The position numbers were made by a program, and so were the translations under genes. A DNA stretch of 64,000 nucleotides, taken from positions 434,001 to 498,000 of the forward strand of contig CAVWJJ010000001.1 of the NCBI GenBank assembly GCA_963755395.1, written 5' to 3'. Of this stretch, positions 17,510 through 30,763 are shown one piece after another; positions within the stretch are counted from its first letter, which is position 1, and every line of letters starts with the position of its first letter. This DNA comes from DAHVFK01 sp963755395 (lineage in GTDB: Bacteria > Pseudomonadota > Gammaproteobacteria > Burkholderiales > SG8-39). Below the pieces are notes generated by a model that was given only the letters and a program-made list of their open reading frames with translations, was not told the DNA's origin and searched no databases.

Positions 17510-18935
17510 GTACCCTTCCCGCGCGCGCGCCGCTCGGGCCCCCGTCGTGCCAGGCGATCTGCCCGTTGACCATCACCAGCTCGATTCCCTCCGCGGGCGT
17601 GGCAGGATGCTCGAAGCTCGCCGTGTCGCGAACGCGCATCGGGTCGAACAGCGTGAGATCCGCGTAGGCGCCGGGCTCGACCAGGCCGCGACCCTCCAGC
17701 CCGAAGTTGCGCGCCGAGAGGCCGGTCATCTTGTGCACCGCCTGCTCGAGCGTGAACAGTCCCTCGTCGCGCGCGTAGTGGCCGAGCACGCGCGGAAAGG
17801 TTCCCCACAGGCGCGGGTGCGGATGGATGTCGTGCGGCAGGCCGTCCGAGCCGATCATCGTCGGCGCGAAAGCGAGCACGCGCCGCACGTCGTCTTCGCT
17901 CATCTGGAAGTACACCGCGCCGGCCGGCTGCAGCCTGGCGGCCGCCTGCTCGGGAGCGCAGCCCATCGCGCGCGCGACCTCGTCCAGTGCCTTGCCGGCG
18001 AACTCGGGATGCGGCTTGGACCAGGTGACCAGGGTCTTCGATGCGCGCGCCGCCATGTCCCAGCGCAGCACCGTCGATGACGCGGCGTACGGATAGGCGT
18101 CGAGCGCCACCGCCTGCGCCCGCATCGCCGCCTCGATCGCCGCCAGGCTCTGGCGCGTCTTGCCGTGGTTCGCCACCCCCGCGGCCTTGTGGTGCGAGAT
18201 GAACGCAGGCACTCCCGCCTCGCGCCCGATGCGGAAGGTCTCGTCGAGCGACTCGAGCAGGTGGTCGGCCTCGTCGCGCATGTGCGTGACGTAGAGCGCG
18301 CCGCGCTCATGCAGCGGCGCGCACAGCTCGATCACCTCCTCGGTCGGCGCGGCGCTGGCCGGGGCATAGAACAGTCCGGTCGACAGGCCGATCGCCCCCG
18401 CGTCGAGGCTTTCCGCCACGATCGCCCGCATGCGAGCGATCTCGCTCTTACTCGCCGCACGGTCGAGCCGGTCCATGGTCGCCACGCGCAGCGTGCTGTG
18501 GCCGACCAGCAGCGCGGCATTGAGCGCGGCCGGGCGCGCGTCGAGCTGCTCCAGGTAGTCGGCGAAACGCGGGTATCGGTACGAGCCGCCCGCGTCGAGC
18601 AGGTCGAGCGGCGGCGGCACGCGGTCGGCGACCAGCGGCGCGAGGCTGATGCCGCAATTGCCGCCGATCACGGTGGTCACGCCCTGGCTCAGCTTGGGCG
18701 TCATCTCCGGCTGCGCGAGCAGCAGCCGGTCGTCGTGCGTGTGCACGTCGATGAAGCCCGGCGCGAGCACGCGGCCCGAGGCGTCGATCTCGCGCTCGGC
18801 GCGCCAGCCTTCCAGCCGGCCGAGCGCGGCGATGCGCTCGCCGCGCACCGCGATATCCGCCGCGCGCCGTGGCGCGCCGCTGCCGTCGATCAGGATCGCG
18901 TTGCGGAAGACAACGTCGCAACTCTCGAGCGCCAT
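17472..18935 (-). CDS. D-aminoacylase / N-acyl-D-amino-acid deacylase family amidohydrolase
   Basis: A 487-residue amidohydrolase. It starts DVVFRNAILIDGSGAPRRAADIAVRG and carries the metal-binding pair PGFIDVHTHDD, HSTLRVATMD, HMRDEADHLLESLDE and FISHHKAAG, with late SDGLPHDIHPHPRLWG. These match D-aminoacylases, which remove acyl groups from N-acyl-D-amino acids. Start chosen at ATG 18935 because homology begins directly after it. Downstream of a toxin-antitoxin pair on the same strand, but the 16-base spacing does not prove a shared transcript. Confidence 0.88.
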   Translation of the reverse strand: MALESCDVVFRNAILIDGSGAPRRAADIAVRGERIAALGRLEGWRAEREIDASGRVLAPGFIDVHTHDDRLLLAQPEMTPKLSQGVTTVIGGNCGISLAPLVADRVPPPLDLLDAGGSYRYPRFADYLEQLDARPAALNAALLVGHSTLRVATMDRLDRAASKSEIARMRAIVAESLDAGAIGLSTGLFYAPASAAPTEEVIELCAPLHERGALYVTHMRDEADHLLESLDETFRIGREAGVPAFISHHKAAGVANHGKTRQSLAAIEAAMRAQAVALDAYPYAASSTVLRWDMAARASKTLVTWSKPHPEFAGKALDEVARAMGCAPEQAAARLQPAGAVYFQMSEDDVRRVLAFAPTMIGSDGLPHDIHPHPRLWGTFPRVLGHYARDEGLFTLEQAVHKMTGLSARNFGLEGRGLVEPGAYADLTLFDPMRVRDTASFEHPATPAEGIELVMVNGQIAWHDGGPSGARAGRVLRRQTGRRDRES

Positions 18936-18951
18936 GCGTATCGCCTCCGAC

Positions 18952-19311
18952 TCAGTCGGCCAGACGCAGCCCGCAGCGAACTGCGTCCCAGCCGACCGCG
19001 ACGCGCGCATCCGCGCGTCGCTCGACCAGGCCCAGCTCGGCCAGCCGCTTCACGTCAGTATGCACGTTCTTGTAGTCGCGCTCGAGCCGCCGCGCCAGCT
19101 CGTAGACCGACAGCGGCCCCGCTGCGCGCAGGCGCGCGAGCAGCTGCCAGCGCGCCGGCGTGAGGTTCTTCAGCAGCGCCGGCAGGTCCGGCAGGGTGAG
19201 CACCGCGAGCGGCGCTGCGCGCCGGCCCTCGGCGGCGCGGTTCCACGCCGCCTCGAAGCGGTCGAGCGCGTCGCCCGGCAGGCCGACGCGCAGCTCAAGC
19301 GTTTTCGCCAA
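18952..19311 (-). CDS. Putative antitoxin, HVO_A0114/TumA-like DNA-binding protein
   Basis: A 119-residue predicted winged-helix protein. Its core reads LTPARWQLLARLRAAGPLSVYELARRL followed by HTDVKRLAELGLVERR, the pattern of HVO_A0114-type regulators that serve as antitoxin (TumA) to TumE toxins. The likely start is the TTG at 19311 (LAKTLELRVGL), 17 bases inside the upstream toxin gene and preceded by a GGGGGAG ribosome-binding site. The overlap and order (toxin first) match TumE-TumA modules, whose antitoxin represses its own operon. Confidence 0.72.
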   Translation of the reverse strand: MAKTLELRVGLPGDALDRFEAAWNRAAEGRRAAPLAVLTLPDLPALLKNLTPARWQLLARLRAAGPLSVYELARRLERDYKNVHTDVKRLAELGLVERRADARVAVGWDAVRCGLRLAD

Positions 19312-19528
19312 GGCTCCCCCCGACCGCCTCGACGTCGCGCTCGAAGTCGTAGCGCAGCTGCTCGACCGAGCGGAACGCGTAGGGCAGGTCCCGCCCGCGC
19401 ACGCGGCGGCGGCCTTTCGCGTACTCGACCAGCGCGCCATAGCGCAGCCGATAGTCGCCCCCGGCGCGGAGTTCGATTTCGAGCAGCGTCCCGTTGCCCA
19501 GCAGCACCCTTTCCTGCAGCGGAGACAT
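19295..19528 (-). CDS. Putative toxin, TumE/DUF6516-like
   Basis: A 77-residue protein with the TumE-family features LLIxxxRxLxDGxxLEI-like opening (ERVLLGNGTLLEIELRAG), RLRYGALVEY, and LPYAFRSVEQLRYDFERDV. TumE toxins are paired with HVO_A0114-type antitoxins. It is followed by such a gene with a 17-base overlap. The biochemical target of the family is not well fixed. A short palindrome-like AT-rich stretch (ATATGGCCTATGATACC) lies directly around its start and may be the operator, but this is inference. Confidence 0.65.
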   Translation of the reverse strand: MSPLQERVLLGNGTLLEIELRAGGDYRLRYGALVEYAKGRRRVRGRDLPYAFRSVEQLRYDFERDVEAVGGSLGENA

Positions 19529-19562
19529 ATGGCCTATGATACCATAGTCCGAGTAGGCTAGA

Positions 19563-21590
<2,028 letters not shown>

Positions 21591-21600
21591 GGTGAAGCAC

Positions 21601-21640
21601 AAAGAAAAACGGACCGACCCAGAAAAGGGCCGGCCCGTCT
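21601..21640 (-). terminator. Rho-independent terminator of hsp20-lon
   Basis: On the minus strand a 12-base stem (21627-21638 against 21609-21620, with two G-U pairs) encloses a six-base loop TTTTCT and is followed by the T-rich run TTTTTCTTT. It lies about 40 bases after the lon stop. On the plus strand the T-run is missing, so it serves mainly the minus-strand operon. Confidence 0.75.
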
Positions 21641-21677
21641 TGAAGCACGGTGAAAAGGGGGGGCCGTACTTCGAGGT

Positions 21678-24118
<2,441 letters not shown>

Positions 24119-24122
<4 letters not shown>

Positions 24123-24532
24123 GCGGCCTCCTTGCGTTTGGCGAACGTGAGCGTCAGCAGCCCGTTCGCCAGGGATCTGCCGGTCAGCTCGAGCGCGTGC
24201 ATCGGCAACGCGATGCGGCGCTCGAAGCGTCCGTAGGGAATTTCGAGGCGGTGGATGCGCGCCCCGCCGTCGGAGGCGGGAAACGCGCGCAGCGCGGAGA
24301 TGGTCACCGCGTCGTGCTCGATGCCGATCGCGACCGACTCCGCGCCGACGCCCGGCAGGGCGACGTGAACCCGCAACGCGTCGCCGCTCTCGACCAGGTC
24401 GACCGGCGGCTCCCAGGTTCTGGCGGCCACCGACGGGCCGACGCGGAAGAACTGCCGCTGCAGGCGCTCGGCCTGCTCGAGCATAGAGAGGGCCTGGCCC
24501 CACATCAGACTGTGCAAATCGCGCGATCTCAT
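24119..24532 (-). CDS. Small heat-shock protein, Hsp20/alpha-crystallin family
   Basis: A 137-residue chaperone-like protein. The alpha-crystallin core runs from PPVDLVESGDALRVHVALPGVG to LANGLLTLTFAKRKEAA; the A-x-x-x-NGVL-L box appears as SLANGLLTLTF. Hsp20 proteins hold unfolded proteins and prevent aggregation. It is first in a two-gene operon with lon. A heat-inducible promoter would be expected upstream of 24532, but none can be asserted from the sequence. Confidence 0.87.
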
Positions 24533-24617
24533 GGGCGTTAGATGGCGCTGCCCTGCCCCGGATTCAAGTCGAGCGGGAAAAGGGGTGCTGCGTCAGGGCG
24601 TTACCCGCCCAGGAGGA

Positions 24618-26120
24618 CTAGAACGCGAACGCGTTGCTCAGGTCGCCGGCCTTCGCGCGCACCCCGGGCAGCGGCTCGAGGCCGAAGCGCTCGGTGATGA
24701 ATTTCAGGATCGAAGTCGTGTCGTAGGGCGTCTTGTCGACGTAGCCGCGCCTGGCGTATGGCGACACGATCAGGGTCGGAATGCGCGAGCCCGGTCCCCA
24801 GCGGTCGCCCCAGCCCGGGCCGGAAGGCGGCGCCACGTGATCCCAGAAGCCGCCGTTCTCGTCGTAGGTGACGATGACCGCCATGTGCGCCCACTGCGGG
24901 CTCGCTTCGAGCCGCGCGAGCAGGGCGGCGATGTGCTCGTCGCCGCTCATCAGGTCGGTGTAGCTCGGGTGCTCCGTGTAGCGGCCCGCGGGCTTGAAGA
25001 ACGCGACCCGCGGCAGCGTGCCTCGCTCGATCGCCTCGAGCAGGTCCTTTTCGTCCTTCAGGTGCTCGGCGCGGTCGCGCGTGCCGGGCGCGAAGCGCGC
25101 GTAGTAGTTGAAAGGCTGGTGGTGCGACTGGAAGATCGGGCTGTCGGGGCCGCGCGCGTAGATCACGCTGCGCTTGACCTTGGGGTCCTGGCGCCCGTCG
25201 GCGAGCGCCCGGTCCCAGCCGCCCGCGTACCAGGCCCAGCTCACGCCCTTGGCCGAGAGCGTGTCGCCGATCGTCTTCGCCCTCAGCGCAGGCGCGGGGT
25301 GGCGCGCCGGGTCGGCGTAGTCCCGGTCGCCGCCTGCGGCCGGAGGAATGCCGCTCGGCTGGTACGGCGGCTGCGTGGTGTTGACCAGGAAGCCGTCGGG
25401 CGTGACGCGGCTGGGGCCCACTTCGACCGGACCGTCGAGCACCGAAGCGGGCGAGCCGGGCTTGTGCACCAGGTTTCCTGCCGCGTCGAGCGTGGCGCGG
25501 TCCTTGGCCGGGGCGTTCGGGTCGAACGGGGTGCAGGCGCACACCAGCCACTGGTGGTTGAGGAACGAGCCGCCGAACGCGCCCATGAAAAAGTGGTCGG
25601 CGAGCGTGTAGTCCCGCGCCCACTGCCACAGCTTCAGGCGCGAACCGTCGAAGTAGCCCATCACCCAGGCGCCGACGTTGGACATGGCGACGAACCGATC
25701 GTTCCTGCCGCCGTCGATCTGCTCGCGGTTCTGGTAGTACAGGTGCCAGGGGCTCGGCAGCACCTCGTCCAGCCGGCCGTTGATCGGCGGCGCGTCGATG
25801 CGGAACGGCCCGTTCGGCATGCCGCGCGTCGGAAAGCGCGGATCCGGCTTGCCGTGCGTATACACCGGCGGCAGGTAGGGCAGCGGCTTGCCGTCGTGAT
25901 CGACCTGCGTCTTCTGCGCCGCGCTCGCCTGCGCGAGGCCCTCGGCGCCCGGGAACATGCCGTAGAGGTGGTCGAAGCTGCGGTTCTCGGCGTAGATCAC
26001 CACCACGGTGTCGATCTTGTCGAGGCCGGCGCCGCCGGCCGGCTGGCCCGCGCAGCCGGCAAGCGCCGCCATCGCCACGCACGCGACAATCACCGCGCCC
26101 AGCATTCGCGATCGTTTCAT
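24618..26120 (-). CDS. Exported phosphoesterase (phospholipase C / acid phosphatase AcpA type)
   Basis: A 500-residue alkaline-phosphatase-superfamily enzyme. The N-terminus MKRSRMLGAVIVACVAMAALAGCAG is a lipoprotein signal with the Cys of the lipobox. The catalytic domain begins VVVIYAENRSFDHLYGMFPGAEGL, the signature of the phospholipase C/AcpA family (metal-binding Glu-Asn), and ends with MAVIVTYDENGGFWDHVAPP. Such enzymes release phosphate or phospholipid headgroups in the periplasm. Start at ATG 26120 chosen because the signal peptide begins there. The head group specificity is unknown. Confidence 0.87.
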   Translation of the reverse strand: MKRSRMLGAVIVACVAMAALAGCAGQPAGGAGLDKIDTVVVIYAENRSFDHLYGMFPGAEGLAQASAAQKTQVDHDGKPLPYLPPVYTHGKPDPRFPTRGMPNGPFRIDAPPINGRLDEVLPSPWHLYYQNREQIDGGRNDRFVAMSNVGAWVMGYFDGSRLKLWQWARDYTLADHFFMGAFGGSFLNHQWLVCACTPFDPNAPAKDRATLDAAGNLVHKPGSPASVLDGPVEVGPSRVTPDGFLVNTTQPPYQPSGIPPAAGGDRDYADPARHPAPALRAKTIGDTLSAKGVSWAWYAGGWDRALADGRQDPKVKRSVIYARGPDSPIFQSHHQPFNYYARFAPGTRDRAEHLKDEKDLLEAIERGTLPRVAFFKPAGRYTEHPSYTDLMSGDEHIAALLARLEASPQWAHMAVIVTYDENGGFWDHVAPPSGPGWGDRWGPGSRIPTLIVSPYARRGYVDKTPYDTTSILKFITERFGLEPLPGVRAKAGDLSNAFAF

Positions 26121-26196
26121 TTGTTCCCCCCGGGAGACGCGAAACGTAACCATACTGCGGTCCCATGACAAGCGCGAGAACCGTCCGACGCGTCGC

Positions 26197-27480
26197 TCAG
26201 GACAGCCTGGCCGGCAGCCAGAGCGCGATCTGCGGGAACGCGATCAGCAGCGCGATCATCACCATCAGGGTCACCACGAAAGGCGCCGAGCCGACGATCA
26301 CGTCGTAGATCTGGCCGCGCGAGCGCACGCCCTGCACCACGAACAGGTTGAAGCCCACCGGCGGCGTGATGAGCGCGGTCTCGATCAGCAGCATCATCAA
26401 CACCCCGAACCAGATCGGGTTGAAGCCGAGCGCCGTCACCAGCGGGGTGATGATCGGCACCGTCGCCACCAGCATCGAGAGCGACTCCATGAACATGCCC
26501 AGCACCAGGTAGAACAGAACGATCACGATGATGGTGCCGGTAGGCGAGAGCCCGAAGCCGGTGACGTAGCTCATCACCTTGCCCGACAGGCCGATCGAGG
26601 TGATGATGAAATTCACGAAGTAGGCCGCGATCAGGATCGCCATGATCATGGCGGTGGTCTTCATCGTGCCCTCGAAGGTGTCGCGCAGCATCGCCCACGA
26701 CAGCCGCCGGCGCCAGGCGGCGAGGCCGAAGGCGGCCACCACGCCCAGGCCCGCCGACTCGGTCGGGGTCGCGATGCCGCCGTAGATCGAGCCGATGACC
26801 ACGATGAAGATCAGCAGCGGCGGGATCAGGTCCGGCAGCGAGCGCCAGCGCGCGCCCCAGCTTCCCTCCACCCGGTGCCCGCCCCAGCGCGGCCGGACCA
26901 GGCAGGCGATGATCACCGTCAGCATGAACAGCACCGTCAGCACCGCGCCCGGCACGATGCCCGCGAGGTAGAGCTGCGGGATCGAGGTGTCGGTCAGCGC
27001 GCCGTAGACGATCATCGGGATCGAGGGCGGGATCAGGATGCCGAGCGTGCCGCCCGCGGCGATGGTCCCCAGGTACAGGCGCTCGTTGTAGCCGTACTTG
27101 TCGATCTGCTCCACCGCCACCGTGCCGATGGTCGCGGCGGTGGCCACGCTCGAGCCCGAGACCGCCGCGAACAGCGTGCAGGTGCCGATGTTGGAGTGCA
27201 TCAGCCCGCCCGGCAGCCACGACAGCCAGTGGGTCATGGCGGCGTACATGCGCTCGGCGATGCCCGAGCGCAGCAGGATCTCGCCCAGCAGGATGAAGAG
27301 CGGGATCGCGAACAGGATGAAGTTGGTCGAGGTCGACCAGGTGATCTCGCCGATCGCCAGCCGCAAGGGCAGGAACGAGTAGGCGTAATCGAGCACCACC
27401 CCCAGCACCAGCAGCCCGGCGGCGACCGGGATGCTCAGCGCCAGGATCGCGAGCAGGACGACGATGGCGGTCCAGACCAA
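26197..27480 (-). CDS. dctM: TRAP transporter large permease subunit (DctM)
   Basis: DctM, 427 residues, the large membrane subunit of a tripartite ATP-independent periplasmic transporter. It is almost entirely hydrophobic (about 12 spans), with the family motifs FAIPLFILLGEILLRSG, GTLGILIPPSIPMIVYG and LLIETALITPPVGFNLFVVQG. It forms a Na+-driven uptake channel with DctQ and takes substrate from the periplasmic DctP. It ends the minus-strand set dctP-dctQ-dctM. Confidence 0.95.
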   Translation of the reverse strand: MVWTAIVVLLAILALSIPVAAGLLVLGVVLDYAYSFLPLRLAIGEITWSTSTNFILFAIPLFILLGEILLRSGIAERMYAAMTHWLSWLPGGLMHSNIGTCTLFAAVSGSSVATAATIGTVAVEQIDKYGYNERLYLGTIAAGGTLGILIPPSIPMIVYGALTDTSIPQLYLAGIVPGAVLTVLFMLTVIIACLVRPRWGGHRVEGSWGARWRSLPDLIPPLLIFIVVIGSIYGGIATPTESAGLGVVAAFGLAAWRRRLSWAMLRDTFEGTMKTTAMIMAILIAAYFVNFIITSIGLSGKVMSYVTGFGLSPTGTIIVIVLFYLVLGMFMESLSMLVATVPIITPLVTALGFNPIWFGVLMMLLIETALITPPVGFNLFVVQGVRSRGQIYDVIVGSAPFVVTLMVMIALLIAFPQIALWLPARLS

Positions 27481-27489
27481 GATCTCTCC

Positions 27490-28071
27490 TCAGGCCTTGT
27501 AGCGCTCGTGCTCGTGCAGCGCCTCCTGGAGCTCCTGCTGCGCGGTGCGCGGACCGAGCAGCCGCTGCACGTCCTCCCAGCGTCCGCGCACGAGCAGCAT
27601 CGCTGCGCGCGCGAACAGCAGCAGCAGCACCGCCGAGAAGAGCACGAACCCCGCCACCCACAGCGTCTGCGGGATCGCAAGCAGCGTTCCGAGCGGCGTG
27701 AGCGAATGAGCGTCGACCTGGATCGAGTTGAGCAGCACTTTGCCGCCCTGCCAGGTGGTGAAGGCGGCGAACACCATGAAAGACGCGAGCGCGAGCATGT
27801 CGAGCAGCGCGCACAGGCGCACCGGCAGCACCGTGTAGAGGGAGTCGATGCGCACGTGGGCGCGATCGAGCAGCGCCAGCGCAAGCGCCCAGCTGGTGCC
27901 GATCGCGAGCACGTAACCCGACACCTCGCTCGAGGCGCCGATCGACACGCTGAACAGCTTCCTCGCGACCACATCGACCGCGATCATGAGCGCCGCGGCG
28001 GTGACCATCGCGCCGCCGAACCAGCAGCCGGCCCGCGCGATCCGTCGCGCGAGCTCCAACAGCCTGTTCAC
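27490..28071 (-). CDS. dctQ: TRAP transporter small permease subunit (DctQ)
   Basis: A 193-residue DctQ-family protein with four hydrophobic segments (AGCWFGGAMVTAAALMIAVDVV, VSGYVLAIGTSWALALALL, LDMLALASFMVFAAFTTW, LWVAGFVLFSAVLLLLF). The small subunit links the periplasmic binding protein to DctM. It lies between dctP and dctM with gaps of under 10 bases, so all three are surely cotranscribed. Confidence 0.92.
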   Translation of the reverse strand: MNRLLELARRIARAGCWFGGAMVTAAALMIAVDVVARKLFSVSIGASSEVSGYVLAIGTSWALALALLDRAHVRIDSLYTVLPVRLCALLDMLALASFMVFAAFTTWQGGKVLLNSIQVDAHSLTPLGTLLAIPQTLWVAGFVLFSAVLLLLFARAAMLLVRGRWEDVQRLLGPRTAQQELQEALHEHERYKA

Positions 28072-28075
28072 CGGA

Positions 28076-29137
28076 TCAGAGCTTGTCGAGCGGGATCTTC
28101 AGGCCGACGACCTTGCCGACGGTCTGGTTCCACTTCTCGGCGCAGGCCTTGCCGCAGCGCTTGCCCCACTTGACCAGCACCACGTCCTGCACCAGCTCCT
28201 TCTTCTTCGCCTCATCGGCCTTGGAGATGCTCACCAGCGTCATGCTGCCGGGCTTGCCGAGAGTGCAGGACCCCTTTCCGGTGTTGCAGTTCACCCCTTC
28301 CTCGGTCGCCTGGGCGCCGATCGTCCACAGATCGTTCTCGAGCTGCTTGAACTCCCTGCTGAAGAAGTGGCGCACCGACGCCGGGTACTTGTCCCAGCTG
28401 TTCAGGTTCGCGCCCTCGTAGGCGATCGACCAGCCCACCGCGAGCGGAAACAGGTACTTCGACACTTCGGGCCAGCCGGCGGTGTTGCCCGACAGGGTCC
28501 CGGTCAGGGCGCAGTCGACCACCCCGCGCTGCAGCGCCGGCACCACTTCCGGGAACGGCATGGTCACCGTCTCCGCGCCCACCGCGCTGACGAAATCGGT
28601 CTGGGTCTTGTTGAACACGCGCACCTTCTTGCCCTTGAGGTCGGACAGGCCCGTGATCTTGTCGCGGCACCAGAACACGATCGGCGGGTTCGGCGCGAGC
28701 AGCATCAGCCCGGTCTTGAACTTCTCCTTCATGTGCTGGGCCATCACCGGCTTCCAGACCTCGCAGGCCTTGCGCGCGGTCTTGATGTCGTTGGTGATGC
28801 CGGCCAGGTCGCAGCCCTCGAACACGGGGTCCTCGCCCGCCATCTTGCTGATGTCGGAGGCGGCGAAGTCGGTCACCCCGAGCTGCGTCATGTGCAGGAT
28901 CTGGAAGTCGTTCACTCCCAGCACGTCCATGTTGTTGTAATCGGCGGTGATCGCGCCGCCCGAGTCCTTCTCGATCTTCTCGGTCCAGAACGGCTTCTCG
29001 ACGCGTTTGGTCTGCGCCAGGTTGCTGAAATAGCCGATCACCTTGACGTTGGTCTTCGGCAGGTCGGCGCCTAGCGCCGGACCGGCGAGCAGCGCCGCGG
29101 CGGCGAGCGCAGGCGCCCAGGATGCGATCGATTTCAT
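28076..29137 (-). CDS. dctP: TRAP transporter substrate-binding protein (DctP)
   Basis: A 353-residue periplasmic binding protein with a cleaved signal peptide (MKSIASWAPALAAAALLAGPALGA). Core features are KGKKVRVFNKTQTDFVSAVGAETVTMPFPEVVPALQRGVVDCAL, where Arg in VRVFN and the segment PEVVPALQRGVVD are the typical carboxylate-binding elements. It contains a number of cysteines (FEGCDLAG, WCRDK, GVNCNTGKGSC, CGKAC), unusual for the family and perhaps forming disulfides. Substrate is probably an organic acid; its identity is not readable. Confidence 0.92.
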   Translation of the reverse strand: MKSIASWAPALAAAALLAGPALGADLPKTNVKVIGYFSNLAQTKRVEKPFWTEKIEKDSGGAITADYNNMDVLGVNDFQILHMTQLGVTDFAASDISKMAGEDPVFEGCDLAGITNDIKTARKACEVWKPVMAQHMKEKFKTGLMLLAPNPPIVFWCRDKITGLSDLKGKKVRVFNKTQTDFVSAVGAETVTMPFPEVVPALQRGVVDCALTGTLSGNTAGWPEVSKYLFPLAVGWSIAYEGANLNSWDKYPASVRHFFSREFKQLENDLWTIGAQATEEGVNCNTGKGSCTLGKPGSMTLVSISKADEAKKKELVQDVVLVKWGKRCGKACAEKWNQTVGKVVGLKIPLDKL

Positions 29138-29241
29138 TTTTTCCCCTCCGGTTTGACTTCGCGCCTCAGCTTAGAACGCGCGCATGAGAAGCGTCAACAG
29201 CGCCGGTTGACGCATGCGCCAAGGCGGTGGATTATCGATTC

Positions 29242-30057
29242 ATGGCCATCGCGCAGGCAGCCCGAGCAGAGCTTTTCGACCGCGCCGACCCGCGTGCCGC
29301 GCGGCGCGCGATCCGCAGCGGCGCTCACGCCGCCCAGACCGCCGGGCTCGCGCCCGGCTACGTGCAGGGCAACGTCTGCATCCTGCCGCGCGAATACGCG
29401 GACGACTTTTTCGTCTACTGCCAGAGGAACCCCAAGCCCTGCCCGCTGCTCGCGGCCTCGGACCCGGGCGATCCGCGCCTGCCGGCGCTGGCCGAGGATC
29501 TCGACATCCGCACCGACGTGCCGAGCTACCGCGTGTTCCGCGACGGCGATTACGTCGAGGACGTCCCCGACATCCGCGCGCTGTGGCGCGCCGACCTGGT
29601 GGCCTTCGTGCTCGGCTGCTCGTTCTCGTTCGAGGAGGCGCTGCTCGAAGCCGGCGTGCCGCTGCGCCACATCGCGCAGGGCAAGGGCGTGCCGATGTAC
29701 CTGACGAACCTCGAGACCGCGCCCGCCGGGCCGTTCCGCGGCGGCATGGTGGTGTCGATGCGTCCGTTCACCCCCGCCGACGCGATCCGCGCGGTGCAGA
29801 TCACGACGCGCTTTCCGAGCGTGCACGGCGCGCCGGTGCACATCGGCAAGCCGGAGCTGCTCGGCATCGAGGACCTCGCCAGGCCCTGGGTCGGCGATGC
29901 GACCGAGGTGAAGGACGACGAGCTGCCGCTGTTCTGGGCCTGCGGCGTCACGCCCCAGTCGGCGGTACGCCACGCGCGCCCGCCGCTGTGCATCACCCAC
30001 ACGCCCGGGCACATGCTGATCACCGACCTCAAGAACGCGAGCCTCGCGGTCCTCTAG
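29242..30057 (+). CDS. DUF1445 putative hydro-lyase (D-glutamate cyclase family)
   Basis: A 271-residue protein of the DUF1445 family. It starts RRAIRSGAHAAQTAGLAPGYVQGNVCILP and contains DLVAFVLGCSFSFEEALLEAGVP, the family's conserved GCSFSFE motif, and the C-terminal THTPGHMLITDL. Mammalian relatives act as D-glutamate cyclase; bacterial ones are annotated as hydro-lyases. ATG at 29242 was chosen; a GTG five codons upstream is possible. It is divergently arranged from the TRAP transporter, and genes of this family are often next to transporters, so the transporter may bring in its substrate. Confidence 0.82.
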   Translation: MAIAQAARAELFDRADPRAARRAIRSGAHAAQTAGLAPGYVQGNVCILPREYADDFFVYCQRNPKPCPLLAASDPGDPRLPALAEDLDIRTDVPSYRVFRDGDYVEDVPDIRALWRADLVAFVLGCSFSFEEALLEAGVPLRHIAQGKGVPMYLTNLETAPAGPFRGGMVVSMRPFTPADAIRAVQITTRFPSVHGAPVHIGKPELLGIEDLARPWVGDATEVKDDELPLFWACGVTPQSAVRHARPPLCITHTPGHMLITDLKNASLAVL

Positions 30058-30067
30058 GAGCCAAGCC

Positions 30068-30691
30068 GTGCTGCATGCCAAATGGAAAATCGGCGGCGAG
30101 TACATGGAAAGCTGCAACTGCGACTACCTCTGCCCCTGCATCTACACCAACCCGCAGGCGCCGGTGACCCATGACCAGTGCACCTCGCTGCAGGTTTACC
30201 GCATTGAGCGCGGGCACTGCGGCGACATCGTGCTCGACGGCCTCGCGTTCGCGCTCGTGATCCGCTCGGGCAGGGTGATGGCCGACGGCAACTGGGTGCT
30301 CGGCGTGGTGATCGACGAAAGAGCGAACGAAGCGCAGCGCGACGCGCTCGGCGCCATCGCGAGCGGCCAGGCGGGCGGCATCCCGGGGCGCATCCGCGAT
30401 GTCCTGGTGAGCGACTTCCGCGGCGTCGAGCTGCGTCCGATCGAGTTCCGCATGGACGGCCTGAAGCGCTCGGCGGCGATTCCCGGGCTGCTCGAGTTCG
30501 CGATCGAAGGCGTGGCTTCGCGCGCCGGGAACGGCGACCCGCTCTACCTCGACAACACGTCCCATCCGGCGAACCGCCGGCTTGCGCTCGCGCGCTCGAG
30601 CGAAACCCACGTGCACGGCTTCGGCCTCGAGCTCGACATGACGGCGCAGGGCAACAACGGGCACTTCGCCCCCTTCAACTGGGCGGGCTAG
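30068..30691 (+). CDS. DUF1326 domain-containing protein
   Basis: A 207-residue protein starting WKIGGEYMESCNCDYLCPCIYTNPQAP, the cysteine-rich (CNCxxxCPC) opening that defines DUF1326. No function is established for the family. The clustered cysteines suggest metal binding. It follows the DUF1445 hydro-lyase by 10 bases and is therefore probably cotranscribed with it. Confidence 0.85.
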   Translation: MLHAKWKIGGEYMESCNCDYLCPCIYTNPQAPVTHDQCTSLQVYRIERGHCGDIVLDGLAFALVIRSGRVMADGNWVLGVVIDERANEAQRDALGAIASGQAGGIPGRIRDVLVSDFRGVELRPIEFRMDGLKRSAAIPGLLEFAIEGVASRAGNGDPLYLDNTSHPANRRLALARSSETHVHGFGLELDMTAQGNNGHFAPFNWAG

Positions 30692-30763
30692 ACGATTCTC
30701 AGCCTAGTCGATGCGCAGCTCGCCTACGGGCTGCTGCCGCTCCTCGACGGCGCCTCGCTCTCG

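Noticed and set aside
26008..28173. Open frame of 721 codons on the plus strand across the TRAP genes
   Set aside because: Low-complexity Arg/His/Asp/Gln composition opposite to clear membrane proteins; shadow frame.
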